A stretch of 64,000 bases of DNA from Apostichopus japonicus. Lineage: Eukaryota; Echinodermata; Holothuroidea; Aspidochirotida; Stichopodidae. The notes below the pieces were generated by a model that saw only the letters and a program-made list of their open reading frames with translations, was not told where the DNA came from and made no database searches. Below are positions 1-12,630 of this stretch, piece by piece. The stretch is from assembly GCF_037975245.1 (NCBI RefSeq), contig NC_092576.1, forward strand, positions 23,293,111 through 23,357,110. The letters run 5' to 3'. Position 1 is the first letter of the stretch. Each line of letters opens with the position of its first letter. The translations under genes were made by a program, and so were the position numbers.

Positions 1-3000
1 GATGAACCTGTCTACTTTAATGTGGTGCTAACCGGACATGCCAGTAGGCTCCATAACTAAAGTTAATCGATTTTGAAAAAAAATAAAAATTATAAATTTA
101 TCTGATCATTACACATTACGTATATACAGCGCGTTTAGAGATGTCCGTATCGGTTTTAAAACTTTAAGGTCACTTTTGGTCAAGAAATCATTTTTGTTAC
201 CGATAGTAGAGGTATACCACGTAAAAGAGGAACCTTTCTACTTTAATGTGGTGCTAACCGGACATCCTAGTAGGCTCCATAACTAAAGTTAATCGATTTT
301 GAAAAAAATTAAAAAATTACCATTTTTCTTATCATTACACATTACGTATATACAGCGCGTTTAGTGATGTCCGTATCGGGGTTAAAACTTTAAGGCCACT
401 TTTGGTCAAGAAATCATTTTTGTTACCGATAGTAGAGGTATACCACGTAAAAGAGGAACCTTTCTACTTTAATGTGGTGCTAACCGGACATCCTAGTAGG
501 CTCCATAACTAAAGTTAATCGATTTTGAAAAAAATTAAAAATGATAAATTGTTCTGATCATTACACATAACGTATATACAGCGCGTTTAGAGATGTCCGT
601 ATCGGGGTTAAAACTTCAAGGTCACTTTTGGTCAAGAAATCATTTTTGTTACCGATAGTAGAGGCATACCACGTGAAAGATGAACCTGTCTACTTTAATG
701 TGGTGCTAACCGGACATGCCAGTAGGCTCCATAACTAAAGTTAATCGATTTTGAAAAAAATAAAAAAATAAACATTTTTCTTATCATTACACATTACGTA
801 TATACAGCGCGTTTAGAGATGTCCGTATCGGTTTTAAAACTTTAAGGTCACTTTTGGTCAAGAAATCATTTTTGTTACCGATAGTAGAGGTATACCACGT
901 AAAAGAGGAACCTTTCTACTTTAATGTGGTGCTAACCGGACATCCTAGTAGGCTCCATAACTAAAGTTAATCGATTTTGAAAAAAATTAAAAATTAACCA
1001 TTTTTCTTATCATTACACATTACGTATATACAGCGCGTTTAGAGATGTCCGTATCGGTTTTAAAACTTTAAGGTCACTTTTGGTCAAGAAATCATTTTTG
1101 TTACCGATAGTAGAGGTATACCACGTAAAAGAGGAACCTTTCTACTTTAATGTGGTGCTAACCGGACATCCTAGTAGGCTCCATAACTAAAGTTAATCGA
1201 TTTTGAAAAAAATTAAAAAATTAACATTTTTCTTATCATTACACATTACGTATATACAGCGCGTTTAGAGATGTCCGTATCGGGGTTAAAACTTTAAGGT
1301 CACTTTTGGTCAAGAAATCATTTTTGTTACCGATAGTAGAGGTATACCACGTGAAAGATGAACCTGTCTACTTTAATGTGGTGCTAACCGGACATGCCAG
1401 TAGGCTCCATAACTAAAGTTAATCGATTTTGAAAAAAATAAAAATTATAAATTTATCTGATCATTACACATTACGTATATACAGCGCGTTTAGAGATGTC
1501 CGTATCGGTTTTAAAACTTTAAGGTCACTTTTGGTCAAGAAATCATTTTTGTTACCGATAGTAGAGGTATACCACGTAAAAGAGGAACCTTTCTACTTTA
1601 ATGTGGTGCTAACCGGACATCCTAGTAGGCTCCATAACTAAAGTTAATCGATTTTGAAAAAAATTAAAAAATTACCATTTTTCTTATCATTACACATTAC
1701 GTATATACAGCGCGTTTAGTGATGTCCGTATCGGGGTTAAAACTTTAAGGCCACTTTTGGTCAAGAAATCATTTTTGTTACCGATAGTAGAGGTATACCA
1801 CGTAAAAGAGGAACCTTTCTACTTTAATGTGGTGCTAACCGGACATCCTAGTAGGCTCCATAACTAAAGTTAATCGATTTTGAAAAAAATTAAAAAATTA
1901 CCATTTTTCTTATCATTACACATTACGTATATACAGCGCGTTTAGAGATGTCCGTATCGGGGTTAAAAGTTTAAGGTCACTTTTGGTCAAGAAATCATTT
2001 TTGTTACCGATAGTAGAGGTATACCACGTAAAAGAGGAACCTTTCTACTTTAATGTGGTGCTAACCGGACATCCTAGTAGGCTCCATAACTAAAGTTAAT
2101 CGATTTTGAAAAAAAATAAAAATCATAAATTTTTCTGATCATTACACATAACGTATATACAGCGCGTTTAGAGATGTCCGTATCGGGGTTAAAACTTCAA
2201 GGTCACTTTTGGTCAAGAAATCATTTTTGTTACCGATAGTAGAGGCATACCACGTGAAAGATGAACCTGTCTACTTTAATGTGGTGCTAACCGGACATCC
2301 TAGTAGGCTCCATAACTAAAGTTAATCGATTTTGAAAAAAAATTAAAAATTAACATTTTTCTTATCATTACACATTGCGTATATACAGCGCGTTTAGAGA
2401 TGTCCGTATCGGGGTTAAAACTTTAAGGTCACTTTTGGTCAAGAAATCATTTTTGTTACCGATAGTAGAGGTATACCACGTAAAAGATGAACCTTTCTAC
2501 TTTAATGTGGTGCTAACCGGACATCCTAGTAGGCTCCATAACTAAAGTTAATCGATTTTGAAAAAAATTAAAAATTTAACATTTTTCTTATCATTACACA
2601 TTACGTATATACAGCGCGTTTAGTGATGTCCGTATCGGGGTTAAAACTTTAAGGTCACTTTTGGTCAAGAAATCATTTTTGTTACCGATAGTAGAGGTAT
2701 ATCACGTAAAAGAGGAACCTTTCTACTTTAATGTGGTGCTAACCGGACATGCCAGTAGGCTCCATAACTAAAGTTAATCGATTTTGAAAAAAATTAAAAA
2801 ATTACCATTTTTCTTATCATTACACATTACGTATATACAGCGCGTTTAGAGATGTCCGTATCGGGGTTAAAAGTTTAAGGTCACTTTTGGTCAAGAAATC
2901 ATTTTTGTTACCGATAGTAGAGGTATACCACGTAAAAGAGGAACCTTTCTACTTTAATGTGGTGCTAACCGGACATCCTAGTAGGCTCCATAACTAAAGT

Positions 3001-5090
3001 TAATCGATTTTGAAAAAAATTAAAAAATTAACATTTTTCTTTTCATTACACGTTACGTATATACAGCGCGTTTAGAGATGTCCGTATCGGGGTTAAAACT
3101 TTAAGGTCACTTTTGGTCAAGAAATCATTTTTGTTACCGATAGTAGAGGTATACCACGTAAAAGAGGAACCTTTCTACTTTAATGTGGTGCTAACCGGAC
3201 ATCCTAGTAGGCTCCATAACTAAAGTTAATCGATTTTGAAAAAAAATAAAAATCATAAATTTTTCTTATCATTACACATTACGTATATACAGCGCGTTTA
3301 GAGATGTCCGTATCGGGGTTAAAACTTTAAGGTCACTTTTGGTCAAGAAATCATTTTTGTTACCGATAGTAGAGGTATACCACGTAAAAGAGGAACCTTT
3401 CTACTTTAATGTGGTGCTAACCGGACATCCTAGTAGGCTCCATAACTAAAGTTAATCGATTTTGAAAAAAATTAAAAAATTAACATTTTTCTTATCATTA
3501 CACATTACGTATATACAGCGCGTTTAGAGATGTCCGTATCGGGGTTAAAAGTTTAAGGTCACTTTTGGTCAAGAAATCATTTTTGTTACCGATAGTAGAG
3601 GTATACCACGTAAAAGAGGAACCTTTCTACTTTAATGTGGTGCTAACCGGACATCCTAGTAGGCTCCATAACTAAAGTTAATCGATTTTGAAAAAAAATA
3701 AAAATCATAAATTTTTCTGATCATTACACATAACGTATATACAGCGCGTTTAGAGATGTCCGTATCGGGGTTAAAACTTCAAGGTCACTTTTGGTCAAGA
3801 AATCATTTTTGTTACCGATAGTAGAGGCATACCACGTGAAAGATAAACCTGTCTACTTTAATGTGGTGCTAACCGGACATCCTAGTAGGCTCCATAACTA
3901 AAGTTAATCGATTTTGAAAAAAAATAAAAATCATAAATTTTTCTGATCATTACACATAACGTATATACAGCGCGTTTAGAGATGTCCGTATCGGGGTTAA
4001 AACTTCAAGGTCACTTTTGGTCAAGAAATCATTTTTGTTACCGATAGTAGAGGCATACCACGTGAAAGATGAACCTGTCTACTTTAATGTGGTGCTAACC
4101 GGACATGCCAGTAGGCTCCATAACTAAAGTTAATCGATTTTGAAAAAAATAAAAATTATAAATTTATCTGATCATTACACATTACGTATATACAGCGCGT
4201 TTAGAGATGTCCGTATCGGTTTTAAAACTTTAAGGTCACTTTTGGTCAAGAAATCATTTTTGTTACCGATAGTAGAGGTATACCACGTAAAAGAGGAACC
4301 TTTCTACTTTAATGTGGTGCTAACCGGACATCCTAGTAGGCTCCATAACTAAAGTTAATGGATTTTGAAGAAAGAAAAAAAATCATTTTTTGGATCATTA
4401 CACCTTAGATATACAGCGCGTTTAGAGATGTCCGTATCGGGGTTAAAACTTCAAGGCCACTTTTGGTCAAGAAATCATTTTTGTTACCGATAGTAGAGGT
4501 ATACCACGTGAAAGAGGAACATTTCTACTTTAATGTGGTGCTAACGGGACATGCCAGTAGGCTCCATAACTAAAGTTAATCGATTTTGAAAAAAAATAAA
4601 AATTAACCATTTTTCTGATCATTACACATTACGTATATACAGCGCGTTTAGAGATGTCCGGATCGGGGTTAAAACTTTAAAGCCATATTTGGTCAAGAAA
4701 TCATTTTTGTTACCGATGGTAGAGGTATACCACGTAAAAGAAGTACCGTTCTATTTTAATGTGGTGCTAACCGGACATCCTAGTAGGCTCCATAACTAAA
4801 GTTAATCGATTTTGAAGGGGAAAAAAATCATTTTTTTAGATCATTACACCTTAGATACTGCGCGTTTAGTGATGTCCGTATCGGGGTTAAAACTTTAAGG
4901 CCACTTTTGGTCAAGAAATCATTTTTGTTACCGATAGTAGAGGTATACCACGTGAAAGATGAACCTGTCTACTTTAATATGGTGCTAACCGGACATCCTT
5001 GTAGGCTCCATAACTAAAGTTAATCGATTTTGAAAAAAAAATCATTTTTCTGATCATTACACAATTACGTATATACAGCGCGTTTGGGGT
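1..5090. repeat. Satellite array, monomer about 226 bp, about 22 copies
   Basis: Head-to-tail monomers of 225-227 bp repeat from the first base, so the array continues to the left of the window. Each monomer holds a constant core (for example GTATATACAGCGCGTTTAG and GGTGCTAACCGGACATCCTAG) and a variable A/T-rich linker after CGATTTTG. Linker and core variants recur in order: the monomers beginning near 71 and 297 reappear near 1429 and 1655 (6 monomers later), and the 1429 type recurs at 4140 (12 monomers later). This suggests amplification in blocks. The last four monomers (from about 4370) carry more substitutions and indels, and the array stops inside a monomer at about 5090. A 70-codon open frame that recurs identically at 1429 and 4140 is a by-product of the repeat. 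Confidence 0.97.
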
Positions 5091-5349
5091 TTTATTTTCG
5101 CCAATCTAGCGTTTTTTCGTCAACTGTTGCTGGTAACACTGGTTATAACAAACACACACGACCGCAGTTGTAGTACTGTGTGTCATGTCTTACTGTCCTT
5201 TTTTTCTTAGTGGCTGCTGTTAGTGTCTGCTCTTAGTGGCTGCTACCTTCAATGAGGCTCGCTCTTATTGTTCGCCAACTTCAGCCAGATCCGTTGTTTT
5301 TCTGTTCCGTACATTTGGCTAGTGTACAATATTTATGAAATCAATCAAG
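5091..5349 (+). promoter_or_regulatory. Presumed CNOT11 promoter / 5' UTR interval
   Basis: This is the only unique DNA between the satellite edge and the CNOT11 start codon. I see no convincing TATA box. A TAG at 5320-5322 closes the CNOT11 frame upstream, so translation must start at ATG 5335 or ATG 5350 if this is the first coding exon. The transcription start cannot be placed from sequence. The function is inferred from position only. Confidence 0.4.
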
Positions 5350-8300
5350 ATGTCTCTTTCTGCGAAAGAATTGGTCTTCATTACAAAGTAAGCTTTGCGT
5401 GTTAGAGGCCTATCTATTTAACTCTCATGGTTTGTGAGCAATTAAACTGTTTACTGTTTGTATCCCGAATACGCGTACAATATTACTAAGATTGCTACAA
5501 CACCGGTCATATTGTACTGTGAGTGTTACTTAGCCAACTGTAGCTTAGGCCTATACCCGAGACCTGTTGCGCGAAAACAAAGAAGGTTTTAACTACAATC
5601 ACCGGATATCAGTAGAACATAAAAGTAAATGTCAGTGTAATTTGTAGAAACGTAATCTGATGTGGAAAAATGTATATGCGTAGTTAAGGGAGTCAATATC
5701 AGCACTTCGCTACATGAAACACACATGTATTGCTGATTTTGTATTCTTTAGCCTAGGCTCAGTTTGGATATGCACAGATTTATACGTGCAAGTAGGGGGC
5801 TAATGTAAGCACTTCTGTAGACAACACATCCGTGTATTGCTGATTCTGTATTAGCCTAGCTCAGTTTGGACGATCTCTGGGTCTGACAGTCAGGAGTTCA
5901 AACCAAGGCTTGGAACAAAGCCAAATGTAATTTTGTAAATGTTCTTGATTTTAGAGATCATATTTCAATCGGCAATTGAGCATCATTTGAAAGTCTGCAC
6001 AGAATAACTGTCCTCAATTTTAAACTTGGAAGTATTGTCAGTTCTACTAATGTATCTATTGAAGTTCAATATGTTAAATTATCTAATAAAATGAGTTTGT
6101 TGAGTGGTCGGCAATAATTTAGTATCCAACTGTTGTGTAACTGTTTTTGAAAGTACTAGAGCTGAATTTTGATTCTTTCAGATTACTACAAATGGGTCCT
6201 GTGTAAATAAGCTACCGTGCTATACATCTTTGGACTTGTATAGCAATTCGACCATTTTGTATAATACTTTGCATTAATTGTGATACTGGATAACTCATGC
6301 CGTGGCTGTTAGATTGTACTAAAATTTGCCTTACTTATGCCAATTTTAATGTCTAAATGCAATTGAAGTTTCGCTATCACTATTAAGTACAGAAATATGT
6401 TACTTAATATACAATATGACTATGGTAGGAGTTCCCACTCATCATCATTTCCATAGCGTCAGATCTCCAGACATTGTGCTAGGCCTAGCCTCTAGAGGTT
6501 ATTCGTAGGGCAGTCAATGGAATAACAGAAACTAACAATTATGCTAGGCCTAGCCTAGGCGATTTGCCGGGCAGTCAATGGAATAACAGAAACTTACATT
6601 ATGCTAGGCCTAGCCTAGGCTGTTCTCTGGGAAGTCAATGGAATAACAGAAGCTCACATTATGCTAGGCCTAGCCTAGGCTATTCCCTGGGCAGTCAATG
6701 GAATAACAGAAACATACAGATACATGCTATAAACCAAGCAAGCAGATCCGTAAAGTGAAACGCCTGCACTATTGATTGTGAAAAAATACATTAACTGATT
6801 CCTGCGGCAGCCGAATGAATGAGGACTAAAACTTGCACTAATCCCCCTCTCCCCTACCCTATCCTACCCTTTCCAAGTCTTGCCAAGTGAATTAGAAAGT
6901 GCAACATGTTATTTACCAGGAAGCAGCTTAAATAAGACCTACTGTACAGTACTGCCCTCCTTGTTCCTGCAACCAGAGGAATAGTAAAACTATTCCCTTA
7001 GTCCCTTGGCAGCTGGACAAAGATGAAAGATGTCACATGTTGAAAGTTGCATATGTTCTGTTTATCAAAAAGCACACTGTATTTTGTTAACTTGTTATTT
7101 GTCAACCTATGGATTATAAAAGCCAGTTGAGATATTCTCATCATTCCAATGTTTTGAATTGTTCATGTGGTTGATCTGATATTCCCCTACAAGTTTCCTA
7201 CAGTAGTCTTTTGTTGAAAAGTGCATTGTTGAAGTTCATTGAAAAACTGACTACGGCTGTTTTTATACTTTTTCAATGAATGTAAAGGGAATTATGATCA
7301 CTTTGAAACCTAATTGCTAGCAATTCATCAACAAGTGTGCAAACTGTGTTACTTTACACCTTCTAAGACCTGCACTCCTGTCTGGTTAATTGTACAGTAC
7401 TGTAGCAGCCTGGCATAATTTGCCATTCACCTGGGAGAATAGCCATGATTACTCGATTGATTTCTGAATATTTCATGTTAGAATTGGCCAGAAGTCTACC
7501 AATTGCCGATGTACTGTAGGCTTACAGTAGGCTAGTGCAGTACATTGTGTCTTGTTTTAATTTCTCAATGCCTTAGTGTAGTATAGTGGAATACTATAGA
7601 AGAGGTTGCAAAAAGACAAACACAAAACAGAACCACAATGCATTGCTGTATTTAGCCTCTTGGTTTGTGGGAAAACAGCTTTGACCCTATTTCAACTTTG
7701 ACCCTGGTAGCCTGGTGTGTATGTTTACATTTTACACAGTATGCAGTGCAGTTACAGTAGTTGTAGTTATTGTTAACAGTTTCTTTACTAAAATTCTTCT
7801 AAATGCAAAATATACAGCACAGTAGTTCTACAAATTGACATAATAAACTTGAATTAATAAGCACTAGACTCTGTACTTCTCTTGACTGTATATATAATAA
7901 ATTATATTCTAAAAACCTTTTTGACTCGTTTTCATTTCCAGCCTCCTTGCGGAGAATGCAATGAGTACTTCAACTTTTGAAAACCTGGCTGACGGTTTTC
8001 ATAAACATTTTCCAAGCAAGAATGACCACTTCAAAGTAGGCAATGCACTGGTGAGTACATTGTTTTTAGTCCTGTTGTGGAATAATGAACCCTACGGTAC
8101 CTCTCTATTCCACAGTCCACACATGTACAGTACAGGTATAGAATTAAATTCTGAATGTTACATTTTGCTAAAATGACATGCTACCATTTATAATAACAAT
8201 GATGCCGATGCCTTTGTTTGTCTACTGATGAGTTTGCAGCAACATCCAGGGACATTAAATCAGTAAATAGCCAGCAGAATGTTGATGCGTGGCCGATGTA

Positions 8301-11300
8301 ATATGACAGTGCTGACTGACCTGTTTGTGATCTGTTAATAGACTGTTCTACTTTAAACTGTACAGTACTAATCTTCAGTCTTTTTCTAGCCTAGTGCTTC
8401 TTACGTTATCCACCCAGGGCGACCCAAAAGGTCAGATCCAAACGACATGACAAACCTAATCTGATTCCCACAGACGCTAAACGCTTGAAACAACCCAACA
8501 GTCAAACCGCTCCAGCCCCCCCCTCCCTCCCCATACAGAACTGAATTTCGAGCTCTACATAAGTATATAGTTAATATGTCGCCCTACAGAGCCTCGACCC
8601 CAAACATAAATAGCCCCGAGAAAACGTTGCTAGACAAATGCCCATAATCCTCAATTTTGAAGCTCAGCCTAGCCTAGCCTATATTCATCCTTTTGGTAGG
8701 TTTTACTCTTGAGGAACCAGGATCTTTTACCTCAGCCAGAGCAGCGACTGGCAGCTTTATTCTTACTCTGGGAAGTCAACAAAGGAGAGACAATGGGGAA
8801 CAATCCATTTGCTCCAGTATTTGCACACGTACTGGTAAGGACGGTTTCTCAAATTATCACATATGGAAATGATTTAATTTCCATGTCCAGAGATATAAAT
8901 GTTGTCGTAATCATTCCTGGTACCTGCGTACTGTATATCATTACTAGGGAATACAATTAGCTGGATGATCATTTGACTTCCAGGAACTGCAGTTTAACTG
9001 GTGTTGTATACGTATGCAAGTACAGGAAAAAAATAAGAACTTGGATGTATGATTTTAGCTATACTGTATTATATGGTTTCAGACTGGATGGTTGTGTTTT
9101 CTGGTCACTGCTGGAAACTTCGGAAGAGTACACACTTATTAAGTAGAAAGACAGTGATTGTGTTTGTTCCCTTGGAGTTTGAATCCGTGAGCAAATTTTT
9201 AAATTTCAAAAACAAAATATTAATAAGTGATAAAGGCCTACAGGACTTTCACAGCTGATGTATGAGCCTACTGTAACCCACTCTTTCTAAACGAATTTGT
9301 GACCCATAAATAAGTAAATACTTTTTATTTCTCAGTTTATCAGAGTTACTCATTCTTATAATCTCAAGAGTTACATAAAACTACAGATATATTTTTACCC
9401 ATTTCCTCATCTCATTCTATCTTTTTATTGTTCAATTAAATCCTTCTCTCCCAAACTTCACAGCTCAGTGACAATGACAGAAACTCCATCGTCAACTTGA
9501 TATCTCCAATCGGCAAAGGGGAGAAGGCTTTCCTGTCCCAACTAGCATCTACAACCATCCCCCCCAGGGATATCCTAATGGTACGTACATTATAAGGTAC
9601 TAGAAATGTGAATGCAATAATTTTCTCCAGATTTCAGTATTTTTTCTGTTTTTCTTTCGTAGTTCTAAGTCACTAGTTTGCATTAATTCCCTACTCTCAA
9701 GCTAGCCATATTCTACACATAAGAAGATTCATTTGAGTTTACTTGTACAGTTGTCTGTGGTATTACTATAGTAAAACATATTTTCTATAAAGTAACACAA
9801 TTTTACTTGATACTTATAGTAAAGTATTTTTTAATTGAAGTATAGTTAAAGTGTGGAAGTATGGACTTCTTGTGTTGTTCATCCTGAACTGAGGAGTGGA
9901 TGTTATTATCATTGTTGCATCAATCAGTACATGAACAAACATACCAGTCATCGCACTCTTCTGTTAGGTAGTATATTTGAAGTGTGGAAGTATGGGCTTC
10001 TTGTGTTGTTCATCCTGAACTGAGAAGTGGATGTTATTATCATTGTTGCATCAATCAGTACATGAACAAACATACCAGTCATCACACTCTTCTGTAAGGT
10101 AGTATATTTGAAGTGTGGAAGTATGGACTTCTTGTGTTGTTCATCCTGAACTGAGAAGTGGATGTTATTATCATTGTTGCATCAATCAGTACATGAACAA
10201 ACATACCAGTCATCAAACTCTTCTATACGGTAGTATAGTTGAAGTGTGGAAGTATGGGCTTCTTGTGTTGTTTAAACAAGTTAAACCATTACACACCAGT
10301 GCCAAATTTGTACATAAAGTTACACATTACGATCATCATTTGTACGGTCTTCACTGCAGCAACTGAAGAAGACCCCCAGGCAGATAGTATCGACTGATCC
10401 AGGACCAAATGTTGGCGATTGGGGAGGACTGAAACTGTCTCTAGCAGAGAAGCATAATGAATTACCAGCAGAGGGTAAATCAGGCCTCTCCTGTATCATA
10501 ACAGACCCTGAAACAGATTCAAGGTAAGGCCATACCTAGAGCAATAATGATAATAATAACAATAGTAATATTCAGGAATATTATTGATATGTTAATTGGA
10601 TTGATAATTACCTAGATCAATACATGTGCATTGGTATCCTTGTAAAACCAGACCCTGAAACACAATGTTAATGAGGTGGAATGTCAGCCATTGTGCATTG
10701 GTATCTTTATAAAAGTGTATTTTAATATAGGCCTGACCTGTATAATGCCCAATACCCGCTACAAAGACCAGAAGTGAAGTAATTATTATTCCACTGGCCA
10801 GTGTCAAATGAACATATGACTACTTTAAATGATCTATTTTGTATCAAAATATGTCGAGAGAAAGAAAATTAATGGTGTAGAGCAGATCTTTATTACAAGT
10901 GTAAGATAGGACCAGACCTTGGATCAACCTAAAGGTAAGACCTTATTGACATATTGTCAAATGGAGAGAATAAAGTAACAAGGTATGCAATGATGTTATA
11001 TACGTAGCAATGAATAATATACTTTGAATGGGTGATTTTGCAGTGCTCTTGGTGAAGGTTAATTACTGTCATTAGTTACCGCTTTTTATTACTGTATTAT
11101 TTCTGAGTCTGAGTCAACTTTTGAGTTAAGTGTTAGGTGATATTGAGTGCAGCATTAACTGGAAACTTTCAAGCAGTTTGTTCTAGAATTTGTAAGATAG
11201 ACTGGTTGATGACATTTCGTCTTTGGACAGACGATATGTAATGTCGTTCATTTCCTCACTTAGCTATAATCCGAGCATAGCCACGACTGTGATGGAGAAT

Positions 11301-12585
11301 CTAATGTGTGGTAATCGGTCACCGATCAACAGTCACTTCAAGCCAGAGTTTATCAGAATAGCACCACCATTACACATCTGTGACGATGAGGTACGGTAAA
11401 ACACACACTCATATATAGCTGCAATGTGTGTTGAATATATATCTAGTGATAGCATGCTCAAGTGTATTATGGCTCAGTTTACACTCTCAACTGAACTATC
11501 TGTACACATTGTGAAATTATTTTCCCAAATTCTACATATTTTTGTTGAATTATTTCTGAAACATGGTATGGTGCACGTGATAAATGAGTGAAAGACTGTA
11601 CATCCTGACTGCACATTGGTCTAAGTAAGTAAGTAGGCATAAGGCTTACTAATAATAGCACCATATCTAATACTTGTTGTGGTGCAGTCCATGTAATAAA
11701 TTTATGAATAATAAGCATCAAAACTTCACATGGCCACAAGCATACAATATAATATGCAAGTCTTAGTTTAAATGACTTAGTGAAATAATGTTTCAACATT
11801 TTTGGCAGTAAAATATTAGACAGACTAATATTGGTTTAGGTCAGTTGTGTTTAACAAAACAACTATCAAATTATCCCCTTCGCATTCGTTTAGTTGGTAT
11901 GGTTACACCCCGGCGAGAGGGACCACTTTGTCGCATGGGATAATGGCATGGGAATCAACAACAGTGCTGGACTTCAAGAAGTAAAGAAACTGATGGCTAA
12001 AGCCTTTAAGGAACCTCTCTTACTAGCCAAGCAACAGCAGTTATTAAGTGAACTGGAGAAAGATCCAAAACTAGTCTACCATATTGGACTTACCCCAGCA
12101 AAAGTATGTATGAAAGTGTTCAGCAGTCTGGAACTGCATTATTAACTGCTGCAGATTACTACATGGTCTACGGGAAATTCATATATTGGTTACCGGATTG
12201 GAAACCAAGTAAAGGTCATTAGTTTCGATTCATTCAAGGACTGTGTGTAACATACAGTGCTCAGCTGTTTTGTAACAAGAAGAACTTGATGTAGGGAAAC
12301 TTTTATTATAACAAATTTTTTTATTCTACCGTACTGGACTGAACCCCAGCATGGGTATTTACAGGAATGTGCAGTCCTTCAAAATGGTGATAGCAGATGA
12401 CTAGCCTATTCCAATTTAGCAGAATCATATGAAACTAGTTTGGTCGCAGAGTAGAGTAGACAAGTGGAAACAAGGAAGGGGATTATCCATGAAATAAGAT
12501 TACTTCAGCAAAAGTGACCCTAGGTACAGTATTATGAAGCCTGTACACATGGACTCATTCAACACTGCGTTGTGGCTCTTTATAT

Positions 12586-12630
<45 letters not shown>

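Noticed and set aside
1429-1641. A 70-codon plus-strand open frame repeated identically at 4140-4352
   Set aside because: Both lie in identical satellite monomers. Other monomers break the frame, so it is a by-product of the repeat, not a gene.
5867-5912. Functional tRNA gene
   Set aside because: The T-arm and acceptor stems do not pair. Only the box A/B-like motifs remain.
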